From contig JAYODD010000004.1 in the NCBI GenBank assembly GCA_038106145.1, positions 142,991 to 206,990 on the forward strand: DNA of 64,000 nt. Reading direction: 5' to 3'. This DNA comes from JBFJKD01 sp038106145. GTDB lineage: Bacteria > Pseudomonadota > Gammaproteobacteria > Pseudomonadales > Porticoccaceae. Under the pieces are notes generated by a model. It made no database searches. It had not been told where the DNA came from and was given only the letters and a program-made list of their open reading frames with translations. The first letter of the stretch is position 1. Every line of letters begins with the position of its first letter. Made by a program: the position numbers and the translations under genes. Below, piece after piece: positions 16,979-25,468 of this stretch.

Positions 16979-19431
16979 GAACCCTGTTTCGTGCAATTTT
17001 GCTGGCACTGGCCGCTGTGGTAATTAGCATCACTGCGGTGCGGGGTTATCGCTATCTCAGCAATGCGGAATTTACCGGCTCGGGTTTGCTGCTGGACAGA
17101 ACCCTCAAGCGTAAGGAAGTTTACAGTATAGGGCGGGATAACTGGCTCGAATTCCCGGTTTCCGGTATTTACGACGCGCTGCGGGTTAGCAGTTTCGCAC
17201 GCTTACAAAACAAGCGCGCGGATTACCAGGAAGACACCGAATTTTTTTATACCATCGAATATCAGATTCTCGATGATCAGGATCAATCTCTGCTGCACGA
17301 CACCTATCAGGTACGCACGTTTTTACCGGATCTTTTCTATGCAGCCAACGGTGAATATACCGAAACCAAATACCTCGACGGCCTGATCGCGCCAATCACA
17401 GCGGGTAAGTTTTTTGACCTTGACCTGAGCGCGCTACAAAACGCGCATCGGATTCGGCTACGGATATTTGAAACCGATAATCCGATCGACGAGGTGTTGG
17501 TTAGAGTATTGATGCACCGGCAACTGCGCGAGGACCAGGCCAGATTGCGGTGGCTGCGTCTCGGCGCGGATAAACAACGGCGTATTACCGACTACCATGT
17601 CTTTCCCGCGTCGTTAATGACCCCGCGGGAAATTAACGATCGCGTCGCGCAACGCTGGTACCCCAAAGCCCCAACCGGCACAGGTTTTCAAACGCGCACT
17701 CTGTATACCCGCAATATCGATGAAGACGATATGTTCTTGGAAGATATTCCATTGAGTATCGGACGCCCAATCGACGCAACTCTGCGCGTAACTGCAATTG
17801 TACCAGAGGCAACTGAACTGGACGTGTCGTTCAAGCCCACCGGCGTCGTCACTTCCGGTCCTTTCACGGCAACTGTGCGTTACTGGAATCACCTGTTGCA
17901 ACAACCCACAAGTTACGTATTTGATCTCGAACGGAGTTCACCCACCCTACGTAAAAAATTTGCACCGGGTTTTATCGAGATCGAGACCGAAGCGTCCTTT
18001 CAGGCAGTGATCACCTCGCCAACTTTGGAGGACGGGGATGTCAATCTGCTTTATAAACTCAACATCTTTAAGCTCGACCCCCGCGCGGTGGTTACCTACA
18101 GTACGCATACTCCGACCAACCTGAATACCGATATTCGAATAGATCTACGCAGTGAGCAATTCACCCCTGCAGCCCAGCATCGGGACGCGTATGGTTCGCA
18201 TAAAAAAATGGAGCCTGCTACCTATCGCATAGTCGACGCCGCCGGCAGCATATTGAGCACTGGTACATTAGTAGTGCCCACGCAGCAATCCGCGTACGAT
18301 ATCCTGATTGCCCAGCGCGAGTGGCGACCCATTAGCGATAAGTACAGTTATTATCTGCGCCTGCCAAAAAACACCCACCATATCGAGCTCACCGGAGAGA
18401 CCAACACCTACGTCTCGCTGTATTCCCGTCCATCCGGGCTTCCGTTGAAGCGGGTGGTGCCAAAGGACTATCGTACCTGGGAGCACCGGGGCGGCCGCAT
18501 CCCCAGCTGGTTTCTGATGTTGCCGGAGAACGACACGGAACTGACCCTCGCCGCCCGCAAGCAACAAATCACCATTCAACCGCGGCCGCCGCTACGCAAT
18601 GTCGATATTCTCGCCGGAATCTATGACTGGGAAGAAATTGCGCCCACCAGCAATGTCACCGGCAAGCCAGTGATGGTCAAACCTTTCCATGCCAATCAAC
18701 CCCGCGAAGCCGCTGCGGGGAATTTTTATGCCTCCCTGAAACCCGGCCAACCTGTCGCGCTTGTAGCGTCCGCCGGACTGGCCACCGTAACCCCCACCCT
18801 GCTTTATCATCGTAGCGTCAGCACCGCGCAAACCGTAACGGTCAAGGTCGACAATAAACCCCTGGGCAATTTTTTTATTCAAGGACGCACCGGACTACTG
18901 TCTCTTGCGCCAATTCCAGCCGGCAGTCACAGCTTCAGCATTAGCTCCGCCGGGCGCAATGACGATACCCGCTGGTTTATCAACCGCTGTCGCTGCGATT
19001 TTGTCTGGCAGCAACGCTTTGCCTATTTGTTCAATGGTCGCAACCTGGTTTTCGATATCGAAAAAATTGGCTCTGACCGGCAGAACTTCACGCTGGTGGC
19101 CTTTCCCGCCTCCGGCGGCCCCCAACCAACCCGGATTAACGTTGCCGTTGAGGGGCTACCCCCCCGCTCCGGCCCCTATAGCGCCTGGACCTTTGGGGAA
19201 ACACAATTTACGCTGGAGGCCAGGAGTGGTGAATCGGAGGGTTTCGAGATGGATCACCAGGCTCGCCCCCTGGGAGTCGCGCAACGGTTGGTCGTGAGTC
19301 TGGGTGAAGATGTGCCCGCGGGAAGGTACCGTCTGCGGGTACACGCAGTGGATGGTCCCACACCGCTGATGCAACTTTACAGCATCCGCGCGGAACCGGG
19401 CGTCGCCCAATTTTTTATCGAAGATTTGTGA
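16975..19431 (+). CDS. Membrane-anchored periplasmic protein of the Pgs-like locus
   Basis: 818 aa, no family recognised. Residues about 5-25 form an uncleaved signal anchor or signal peptide; the rest is hydrophilic and rich in beta-type sequence, hence periplasmic. The part at about 575-700 contains a domain (FYASLKPGQPVALVAS, then FNGRNLVFDIEKIG) that resembles segments of the 1710-aa protein encoded at 20327, where FNGRNL also occurs. The two proteins therefore probably share building blocks and may touch each other. The start overlaps the stop of the PgsC-like gene (ATGA), so the two are translationally coupled. A periplasmic adaptor between inner and outer membrane parts is a fair guess. 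There is no catalytic motif that I can name. Confidence 0.65.
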   Translation: MRTLFRAILLALAAVVISITAVRGYRYLSNAEFTGSGLLLDRTLKRKEVYSIGRDNWLEFPVSGIYDALRVSSFARLQNKRADYQEDTEFFYTIEYQILDDQDQSLLHDTYQVRTFLPDLFYAANGEYTETKYLDGLIAPITAGKFFDLDLSALQNAHRIRLRIFETDNPIDEVLVRVLMHRQLREDQARLRWLRLGADKQRRITDYHVFPASLMTPREINDRVAQRWYPKAPTGTGFQTRTLYTRNIDEDDMFLEDIPLSIGRPIDATLRVTAIVPEATELDVSFKPTGVVTSGPFTATVRYWNHLLQQPTSYVFDLERSSPTLRKKFAPGFIEIETEASFQAVITSPTLEDGDVNLLYKLNIFKLDPRAVVTYSTHTPTNLNTDIRIDLRSEQFTPAAQHRDAYGSHKKMEPATYRIVDAAGSILSTGTLVVPTQQSAYDILIAQREWRPISDKYSYYLRLPKNTHHIELTGETNTYVSLYSRPSGLPLKRVVPKDYRTWEHRGGRIPSWFLMLPENDTELTLAARKQQITIQPRPPLRNVDILAGIYDWEEIAPTSNVTGKPVMVKPFHANQPREAAAGNFYASLKPGQPVALVASAGLATVTPTLLYHRSVSTAQTVTVKVDNKPLGNFFIQGRTGLLSLAPIPAGSHSFSISSAGRNDDTRWFINRCRCDFVWQQRFAYLFNGRNLVFDIEKIGSDRQNFTLVAFPASGGPQPTRINVAVEGLPPRSGPYSAWTFGETQFTLEARSGESEGFEMDHQARPLGVAQRLVVSLGEDVPAGRYRLRVHAVDGPTPLMQLYSIRAEPGVAQFFIEDL

Positions 19432-19438
19432 GGGTATC

Positions 19439-20314
19439 ATGAGCAAATATCTGCACCTGCTACTCGCCTCCTGTCTGTCGGCTGGCGGTGCTGGCGCCAA
19501 CGCCGCCACTGACCCTGAAGATACCCACGGCCTGCATCAACGGGAGCGAAATTTTGTACAGTGGAACAACACGGATTTACAGCGGGCGGAGGAACTATTC
19601 CTCGCCATGTTCAATGGCGATTTCAAGGCGGATATATTCTCCGCCTGGACCGAGCTTGGCATGGCGTTAACTGCCGTAGGCGGCGAACAAACCAGCGTCT
19701 ACAAACTCGCGCCGACCGCACCGCGACAGGGCTCCGGATACTACCTGTTCCGCTCCACACCCAGTTCCCCCATCGCCCTGCAGGCGCCCCACCAATTCCA
19801 CGACCGCGACACGGGGCATATCGCGAAACTGCTGTTTTTCGAACATTCTGCCGCCGCGCTCGCCCTCAACTCCGCACATCGCTTTCGCGTCGATAATCGC
19901 GCCAGCAATGCGGTCTATGCCGACCTGGCCCACAATGCGGCGTCGCCGATGATGGCGTTTACCCGGGCCTTTGCCACTGTCTATCGCGACGGCAAAATTG
20001 TGCAGATTCACGGCTTCGCCCGCAGCAAACGGGATAACAGATTTAACCAGCGCAAGGCGTTCATCATCAGCGGCGGTACCCGTTGGGTGACACCGGCCAG
20101 TTCGAAGGTTGCCAACTGCCTCTCGCAACAATTCGCCGATGTAGCATTATTTCCCCTAGATATCAATGAGTTAGGCGGTACCACCAACAGCATGGCCAAC
20201 TGGCTTACGCTGATTGGGCACAAAGGCTTTATTCATATTGAAATAGATGCTATAAATCGCAAGAATTTACTGAATAAACGGCAACTTAGAGATGGTTTTT
20301 GGAGTTGTCTATAA
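19439..20314 (+). CDS. Secreted putative zinc hydrolase of the Pgs-like locus
   Basis: 291 aa with a signal peptide (residues 1-22, ending near AGANA). I do not recognise a named family with certainty. The motif order H118-x3-D122 (APHQFHDRDTG), H148 (LNSAHR), H191 (IVQIHGF), N243-E244 (INELG) and E268 (GFIHIEI) fits a metal-dependent amidohydrolase of the N-formylglutamate amidohydrolase / phage poly-gamma-glutamate hydrolase kind, with two His, one acid and a late catalytic Glu. This is inference from motif spacing. The same domain, with H191 and E268 lost, forms part of the PgsC-like protein. Position within the operon (7 bases after the previous gene, 12 before the next) suggests periplasmic trimming or clearance of the polymer. 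Confidence 0.6.
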   Translation: MSKYLHLLLASCLSAGGAGANAATDPEDTHGLHQRERNFVQWNNTDLQRAEELFLAMFNGDFKADIFSAWTELGMALTAVGGEQTSVYKLAPTAPRQGSGYYLFRSTPSSPIALQAPHQFHDRDTGHIAKLLFFEHSAAALALNSAHRFRVDNRASNAVYADLAHNAASPMMAFTRAFATVYRDGKIVQIHGFARSKRDNRFNQRKAFIISGGTRWVTPASSKVANCLSQQFADVALFPLDINELGGTTNSMANWLTLIGHKGFIHIEIDAINRKNLLNKRQLRDGFWSCL

Positions 20315-20326
20315 TGAGGGGAGCCG

Positions 20327-23300
20327 GTGTTAGCAGGCATGCGTTGGGGACGACTTTACACGGCACTGGGTGCCCTGCTCTGGGCNNNNNNNNNNGCCCC
20401 GACCGGCGCGCTGCCCATCAATTCCCCGACCGCCGTCACCTGGCTACAGGTTCCTGTCGCCGACCAGCAGGAAACTCAACGGGTAATTGCTGAACCATCC
20501 ACCCTCGCCTTCGGTTACCAACTCGACCCCTATCGCCTGCTGATCACACTCCCTGGCAACCAGGTATTACGTCTCGACGCCAGGGGCATCGACACCCCCA
20601 GACTGTGGCTCGCCGAACACCCTGGCGCGTATCGGGAAACGCCCTGGCACCGCACTAACCTGCAACACACGGTGATGATGGGCGATGTGGCCACCACGCA
20701 ACGCACCCTGATCGTACAGTTTAAACAACCCGTGCCGCCGGATATTGGCACGCGGCTCACCGCTGGGCGGCTGGACATGAAGACCGGTGCGGACCGGGTC
20801 TTTAGCCTGCCCGCCCAGTCCCTGCGCGCCGACGGCAAAAAATACTGGCGCCTGACCGCTGGACAGGCCCTCGAACTTAACGTCGCCGCCAACACGCCGC
20901 TGGAAATAGAGTCCCGCGTTGAACTGGCTGGCCGCAGCGATACGACGGATTATCAGCTCACCACCCAATGGCAGCAGCAATCGCCGCAAACCGCGGTGTT
21001 CAACGGTCGCAATCTGATTTCGAACCAGTATGCCAGCTGCGCCCGTATCAGCGTGCGCTCTCATTACCTGCACCTCGAGCCGCGGGCGGAACCAGATCGC
21101 CTGACCCTGCGCGCCGATCGCGACCTCCTGATTCGCGTCACCAGTGCTGGCAGCGGTCGTTACTTGCTCGACATTAATCGCCGCACGCCGATTCCGGGTT
21201 TAAACGTCGTCGATCACCGGGTTACGCAAACCCTCAACCTGGCTCTGCCGAATACCATTGACTGGCCCGCGCAGGAACAACAGATCTACACCCGGGTTCG
21301 CGCACTACTGAATAACCAGCAGCGGGACGGCGGCCTCAGCGCCCTGGAGCTGCTGGACAATTATCTGCTGCACACACCGTCCGCCCACATTCAGGCGTTG
21401 CGTAACACGGTGTGGGAGCGAGCGACCCTGTATCGGGACCTGCAGCCGGAACGGTCGCCGTCACCGCCGGTGCAACTGCGCTATGCATCGGCCAATCTAC
21501 CGGGCGAAAATCTGGCCAAACCCAGCGCGTATTTTTATTCACTGCACCAGCCACTGTCTTTCGCTCTGCGGGCGTTGCCCACACGCAGCTTTGCGCGGGT
21601 GGCATTCAGCGCCCTGGCGACTGCGGGCGCTGTGGACTACGCGGAGGTTCGCGTCACCTTCGATAATGGCGCCACTACCACTGTGTTACTGGATCTTTCC
21701 GCTAACCGNNNNNNNNNNAACCGCGACGCGCCGCTACCCCAGGGTATCGCATCCGTGTTCGATGGCTCCCTTGAAATCGCCGCCCATGCCGTTGAAATTC
21801 CGGTCCCCGCCGGAGTGAAAACGCTGCGGGTCGAACAGCGGAGCGGGGCGCCACTGATCGTCGCCGCAGAACAGCGCAGCAGCCGCGCGTTCGCTCTCAG
21901 CGAGTTGGAGTTTGCCACTGTGCTAGAGACCGAGCCAGAGTTGCTGCGCGAAGTGTTTATGCGCGGTTTACGCGACGGCAAGCTTCGGGAACCCGCGCCA
22001 ACTGGGAGCATAGAGACGCCCGTGGCAAACACCGATCAGCGGGCACTCATATCAAATCACTGGCGCCCGCTGTGGCGCTATCTGGAAGAACAACGATTGC
22101 GCTTCTCCCGCGAGCTGATCACCGTTTCCGCACAAAAGAACGGCCCATTGCCGACGGCCGGCAGCGTACAATCGTTCGCCGCGTTAACGGCGCGCAAAGA
22201 CTGGGAGGGGTTATTAAGCATCGCCCATCCCCTGGCAGAGCGCGGCACAGCGGCGCAGCGCCGCGCTGCCGTGCCGGCGCGGGATATGGCCCTTAGACAG
22301 TTGGGGGAACACCGCACCGCCGAACATTTTTTGAAGCTCGCCCTGCTGGATACCGAAACGGAAGTACACGAGTTCGCAGCTGATGCACTGGCCGAACAGT
22401 ATCGTGGCAACCATGAGGAAGCAGCTCTCGTCGGCCTTTACGCATTTCTGACTGTGCACACCGATAACGATCGTTATCTGGAACAACTGTCCGACGCCGT
22501 ATTGGCTAGCGGGCGCGTCCGCGATCATTTGCAACTGTTGACCATCGCCAGCGCACAACCGGAAAAACTACTGAATGCAGCGCTGAGCGCTGGCTGGTGG
22601 CGGCTATTTGATCGCTACCAGGGGGCATTACCACCGCTGCAAGCCGAGCACTGGAGGGCCATGCGTGCCTTGCATCACGGTGATTTCGATGGAGCCGCGG
22701 CGCACTGGCGCACCGCCGTGCAACCCGAGCAGGCCGCCTACGCACTGCGGGGCCGAGAACTTCTGGATAATCTGTATCGCGCCCAACCCGGTTCAACACC
22801 GGAGTGGTTCGATTGGCTAGAGCAATTACCTGGCCCACGGGGCTGGCAGGAACTACCTGCCGCTCTGATTTTGGCTACACCTACCTACATCGATAATCCC
22901 CGCCACGGCATTCGACAAAAAGTTTATCGCGCGGCCGCGGGGCAATCGATTCCGGTTACGGTTTATGGGCCCGCGACACTCAGGCTCACCACCCGCAGTC
23001 TGATGCACGCTGGCAAGCCGGAACAAATCAAGGACTGGCTGAAGATAGAAAACGGCGACCACGTCATACTTGCGCCTCTGCAAAACAACCCGATGAGCGA
23101 TCGAATACTGGACGATGGCAGCGCCCTTTCCACCGCTGAAACCACGCTGGTGCATCTCGCGACGGGCATTCACCACCTGCGTATCGGGCCGCAACGACAA
23201 GACGCGGTAGTCGCACTGAAACTACAGCGCCCGGTGCTCAGCGACGGCCCCCTGCCCGATCCGCAAACTGCCGCGCTGCTCGGCGCGTCGGCACCCGTTA

Positions 23301-25459
23301 AACCCAGTAGTCTGCGTTATCGGTGGCTGGGCCGTTATCTTGCCCAACAAGAATGCGCCGTACCGCTTATGCCCCGCACTCTGGTACTCGCGACGCTGTT
23401 TAACGCGCAGCAACGTTTCTCCATTTTCCCCGTACCTGCACCCGCTGCGGCAACACCTTTTGGCAGCGCGCAGGCAGCGGAACTGGCGCAACCGATAACG
23501 CCCGTCAACGCACTCACCGCATTGGCCGCCCAGGTGGAAACCCTGACGGATAATCAACTTTACAGCTTCGCGATGTCTACGCTGTGGCATCAACAACAAC
23601 GCACGATAAATGACGAACTTGGCGCCACCCTGTTAACCAGCGTCTATCACCGGGGGGCGCATATTCCCCAGCTGGCGCGGTTGTATCGCAGCACCGTCGA
23701 CCAATACGACTGGCAAAGCCTGACGTCGGTAAACAGTAGCGCCGGGGTCCGCAAATTCAGCGAAGAAAGCGACTACTACCAAAGCCCCGACCTGCGCCGC
23801 GACCTGTTTCTTAAAGGTTCTGCCGCGGGCATTTCCCATTTGTTGGGACACACCAAAAAAGTCGCTCTCGGCTACAACAATATACAACCCGCAACCCTCG
23901 AATTGCAGTTGCGACAACTGCTATTGCCCGGCAAAGTACTGCCTGACGCCAGTGTAGTCCTCAATGTTGACGGCGCCCCTCGCACACTGCAGGTCCCGGG
24001 AGACGGCAGCAGGCGCTCGGTGCGCTTGAACATGCCCCCTGGACAGCACCGCATTCATTTTTCTCTGGCCGCGAGCCATCCACAGATACAGGTGGCGCTG
24101 GCGCTGAGCGAAACCTATGCCTCTGGCAGTAAGCAAGTGATTCGCAATCCACAACTGCCCTATTTTGTGGCGTCCCCGGGCGCGCCGGTAACTGTCACCG
24201 TCCAGGGACCGACCATCGTACGAGTGGACCGTAAAGTCGGTAGTCGTACGGTGTCCGCCTTCCAACCCGTGTTAGCGGGAGTAAAAACCCTGACCTTCGC
24301 CGCGCCGGACAATCAAACGTCGGGATTTTATCGGCTTTACCAGTTGCGTTACGCGCCTGGCAAAAATGTGGGCAACAGCTACGTCTACACACAACCCCAG
24401 CTCTCGGACCCTTTGCTGGATAGTCCACGGCAACCACTACGCTGGCCTACCGACATTAGTGGCTATGTGCTCGACGAGCGCCAGCAGAGCGTCCCCGCCG
24501 TGGCAACAGCCAGCGGCGATGCCACCTGGAGCGGCGCCGTGGAAGGGGGTCAATTGCGGCAAAGCGAGGAGGATAGCGCCCAGGGCCTGACGCCATTTTA
24601 TACTGAGCAAAACGTCAGTCGTCGGCGGTTCTACGAAGAACTGGATCTATACGTGCGCACCGATGTGCTCCGCCGCGACTACGACGGCGAAATCGATACC
24701 CTGCTGGGTGCACGCCAGTGGGTCGACTGGGAACCCCGGGACAGTAATCTGAGCCTGGGACTGTACGGCCACTATTACACTCAGACCGTGGCGGAGCACC
24801 ACGGCGACAGGCGCAACCACACCCTGTATCTCAGCGCCAACGGCACCTACCGTACAAGGATCACTCCAACCCTGTACAATCGCGTGCAGATACAGGCGTT
24901 TCAATACTGGCTCACTCTCGACCGGGACGACGTCGTCGCCCTCAATGGCGTGGACCCAGAGCTATTTTCCAGCTACAAGGACGATCACCCGAATGGCTGG
25001 GACTTTTCCGATCGCCTGAGCTTTTCGTACTGGCGCGACAATCGTATTTATGTGGAAGGCGAACTGCGTAGCAATGGGCTGGGGAATCCCACCGATCTGG
25101 ATTTCAGCGGCGTTACCCTCGGGGTCGATCAACTGGTCGGCGACTTCACCGTGGGCGGCACCCTGCATCGTCGCCGCTATAGCAACGACAACGACCGCCG
25201 CCAGGATTCCCACACCACCCGCCTGGGCCTGTATGTCGACTGGCAGCGCTGGCGCAACAAGTATGGCCTCGACGTGCGGCTGAATTCCAATATTGATCTG
25301 GGCAACGGCGACACCGCGTGGATGTTGTCCGGGACCTGGTACTTCCATAACAATCGTTTCCTCCGCGACTTCCGTCCCAGAGAAACATCCTTTCGCACTC
25401 ATCGCGAAGAACGCTTTGTACCCACAGGGAATAGTTCTGTCCTGACGCCGATGCCCTGA
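20327..25459 (+). CDS. Large outer-membrane protein: periplasmic domains, helical repeats and C-terminal beta-barrel
   Basis: About 1710 aa. A short signal-like N-terminus (MRWGRLYTALGALLW) is cut by one N gap, and a second gap follows at 21709. After that come beta-rich periplasmic domains, a TPR/HEAT-like helical stretch at about 620-850 (repeated A/L-rich helices such as EFAADALAEQYRGNHEEA), two copies of a domain with Pro-x-x-Val-Thr-Val-x-Gly-Pro (VTVYGPATLRL, VTVQGPTIVRV), and from about 1425 alternating aromatic strands typical of an outer-membrane barrel (LSFSYWRDNRIYVEGELR, TTRLGLYVDWQRW). The layout recalls polysaccharide exporters such as PgaA and BcsC (helical repeats plus barrel), although the sequence is not obviously related. 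Likely role: outer-membrane exit for the polymer. Start: GTG at 20327 after GAGGGGAG, or ATG at 20339. Confidence 0.68.
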   Translation: MLAGMRWGRLYTALGALLWXXXXAPTGALPINSPTAVTWLQVPVADQQETQRVIAEPSTLAFGYQLDPYRLLITLPGNQVLRLDARGIDTPRLWLAEHPGAYRETPWHRTNLQHTVMMGDVATTQRTLIVQFKQPVPPDIGTRLTAGRLDMKTGADRVFSLPAQSLRADGKKYWRLTAGQALELNVAANTPLEIESRVELAGRSDTTDYQLTTQWQQQSPQTAVFNGRNLISNQYASCARISVRSHYLHLEPRAEPDRLTLRADRDLLIRVTSAGSGRYLLDINRRTPIPGLNVVDHRVTQTLNLALPNTIDWPAQEQQIYTRVRALLNNQQRDGGLSALELLDNYLLHTPSAHIQALRNTVWERATLYRDLQPERSPSPPVQLRYASANLPGENLAKPSAYFYSLHQPLSFALRALPTRSFARVAFSALATAGAVDYAEVRVTFDNGATTTVLLDLSANXXXXNRDAPLPQGIASVFDGSLEIAAHAVEIPVPAGVKTLRVEQRSGAPLIVAAEQRSSRAFALSELEFATVLETEPELLREVFMRGLRDGKLREPAPTGSIETPVANTDQRALISNHWRPLWRYLEEQRLRFSRELITVSAQKNGPLPTAGSVQSFAALTARKDWEGLLSIAHPLAERGTAAQRRAAVPARDMALRQLGEHRTAEHFLKLALLDTETEVHEFAADALAEQYRGNHEEAALVGLYAFLTVHTDNDRYLEQLSDAVLASGRVRDHLQLLTIASAQPEKLLNAALSAGWWRLFDRYQGALPPLQAEHWRAMRALHHGDFDGAAAHWRTAVQPEQAAYALRGRELLDNLYRAQPGSTPEWFDWLEQLPGPRGWQELPAALILATPTYIDNPRHGIRQKVYRAAAGQSIPVTVYGPATLRLTTRSLMHAGKPEQIKDWLKIENGDHVILAPLQNNPMSDRILDDGSALSTAETTLVHLATGIHHLRIGPQRQDAVVALKLQRPVLSDGPLPDPQTAALLGASAPVKPSSLRYRWLGRYLAQQECAVPLMPRTLVLATLFNAQQRFSIFPVPAPAAATPFGSAQAAELAQPITPVNALTALAAQVETLTDNQLYSFAMSTLWHQQQRTINDELGATLLTSVYHRGAHIPQLARLYRSTVDQYDWQSLTSVNSSAGVRKFSEESDYYQSPDLRRDLFLKGSAAGISHLLGHTKKVALGYNNIQPATLELQLRQLLLPGKVLPDASVVLNVDGAPRTLQVPGDGSRRSVRLNMPPGQHRIHFSLAASHPQIQVALALSETYASGSKQVIRNPQLPYFVASPGAPVTVTVQGPTIVRVDRKVGSRTVSAFQPVLAGVKTLTFAAPDNQTSGFYRLYQLRYAPGKNVGNSYVYTQPQLSDPLLDSPRQPLRWPTDISGYVLDERQQSVPAVATASGDATWSGAVEGGQLRQSEEDSAQGLTPFYTEQNVSRRRFYEELDLYVRTDVLRRDYDGEIDTLLGARQWVDWEPRDSNLSLGLYGHYYTQTVAEHHGDRRNHTLYLSANGTYRTRITPTLYNRVQIQAFQYWLTLDRDDVVALNGVDPELFSSYKDDHPNGWDFSDRLSFSYWRDNRIYVEGELRSNGLGNPTDLDFSGVTLGVDQLVGDFTVGGTLHRRRYSNDNDRRQDSHTTRLGLYVDWQRWRNKYGLDVRLNSNIDLGNGDTAWMLSGTWYFHNNRFLRDFRPRETSFRTHREERFVPTGNSSVLTPMP
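20386..20395. other. Assembly gap (10 N) in the signal peptide of the exporter-like gene
   Basis: Ten N. The flanks end in gc and begin with gc. Merging this 2-base overlap keeps the frame and gives ALLWAPTGALP. The overlap is too short to be conclusive, but the gap may be an unmerged contig join with nothing missing. Confidence 0.6.
21709..21718. other. Assembly gap (10 N) flanked by the same 5 bases
   Basis: The sequence before the N run ends in aaccg and the sequence after it begins with aaccg. Merging the two copies keeps the frame and gives LDLSANRDAPLPQ without interruption. The gap is most likely an artefact of an unmerged contig overlap, and the real protein is five residues shorter than the literal translation. 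Confidence 0.8.
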
Positions 25460-25468
25460 CCCTCTCCA

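Noticed and set aside
20327..25459. Alpha-2-macroglobulin (YfaS) family for the 1710-aa protein
   Set aside because: No thioester motif and the C-terminus is barrel-like, not a macroglobulin domain.
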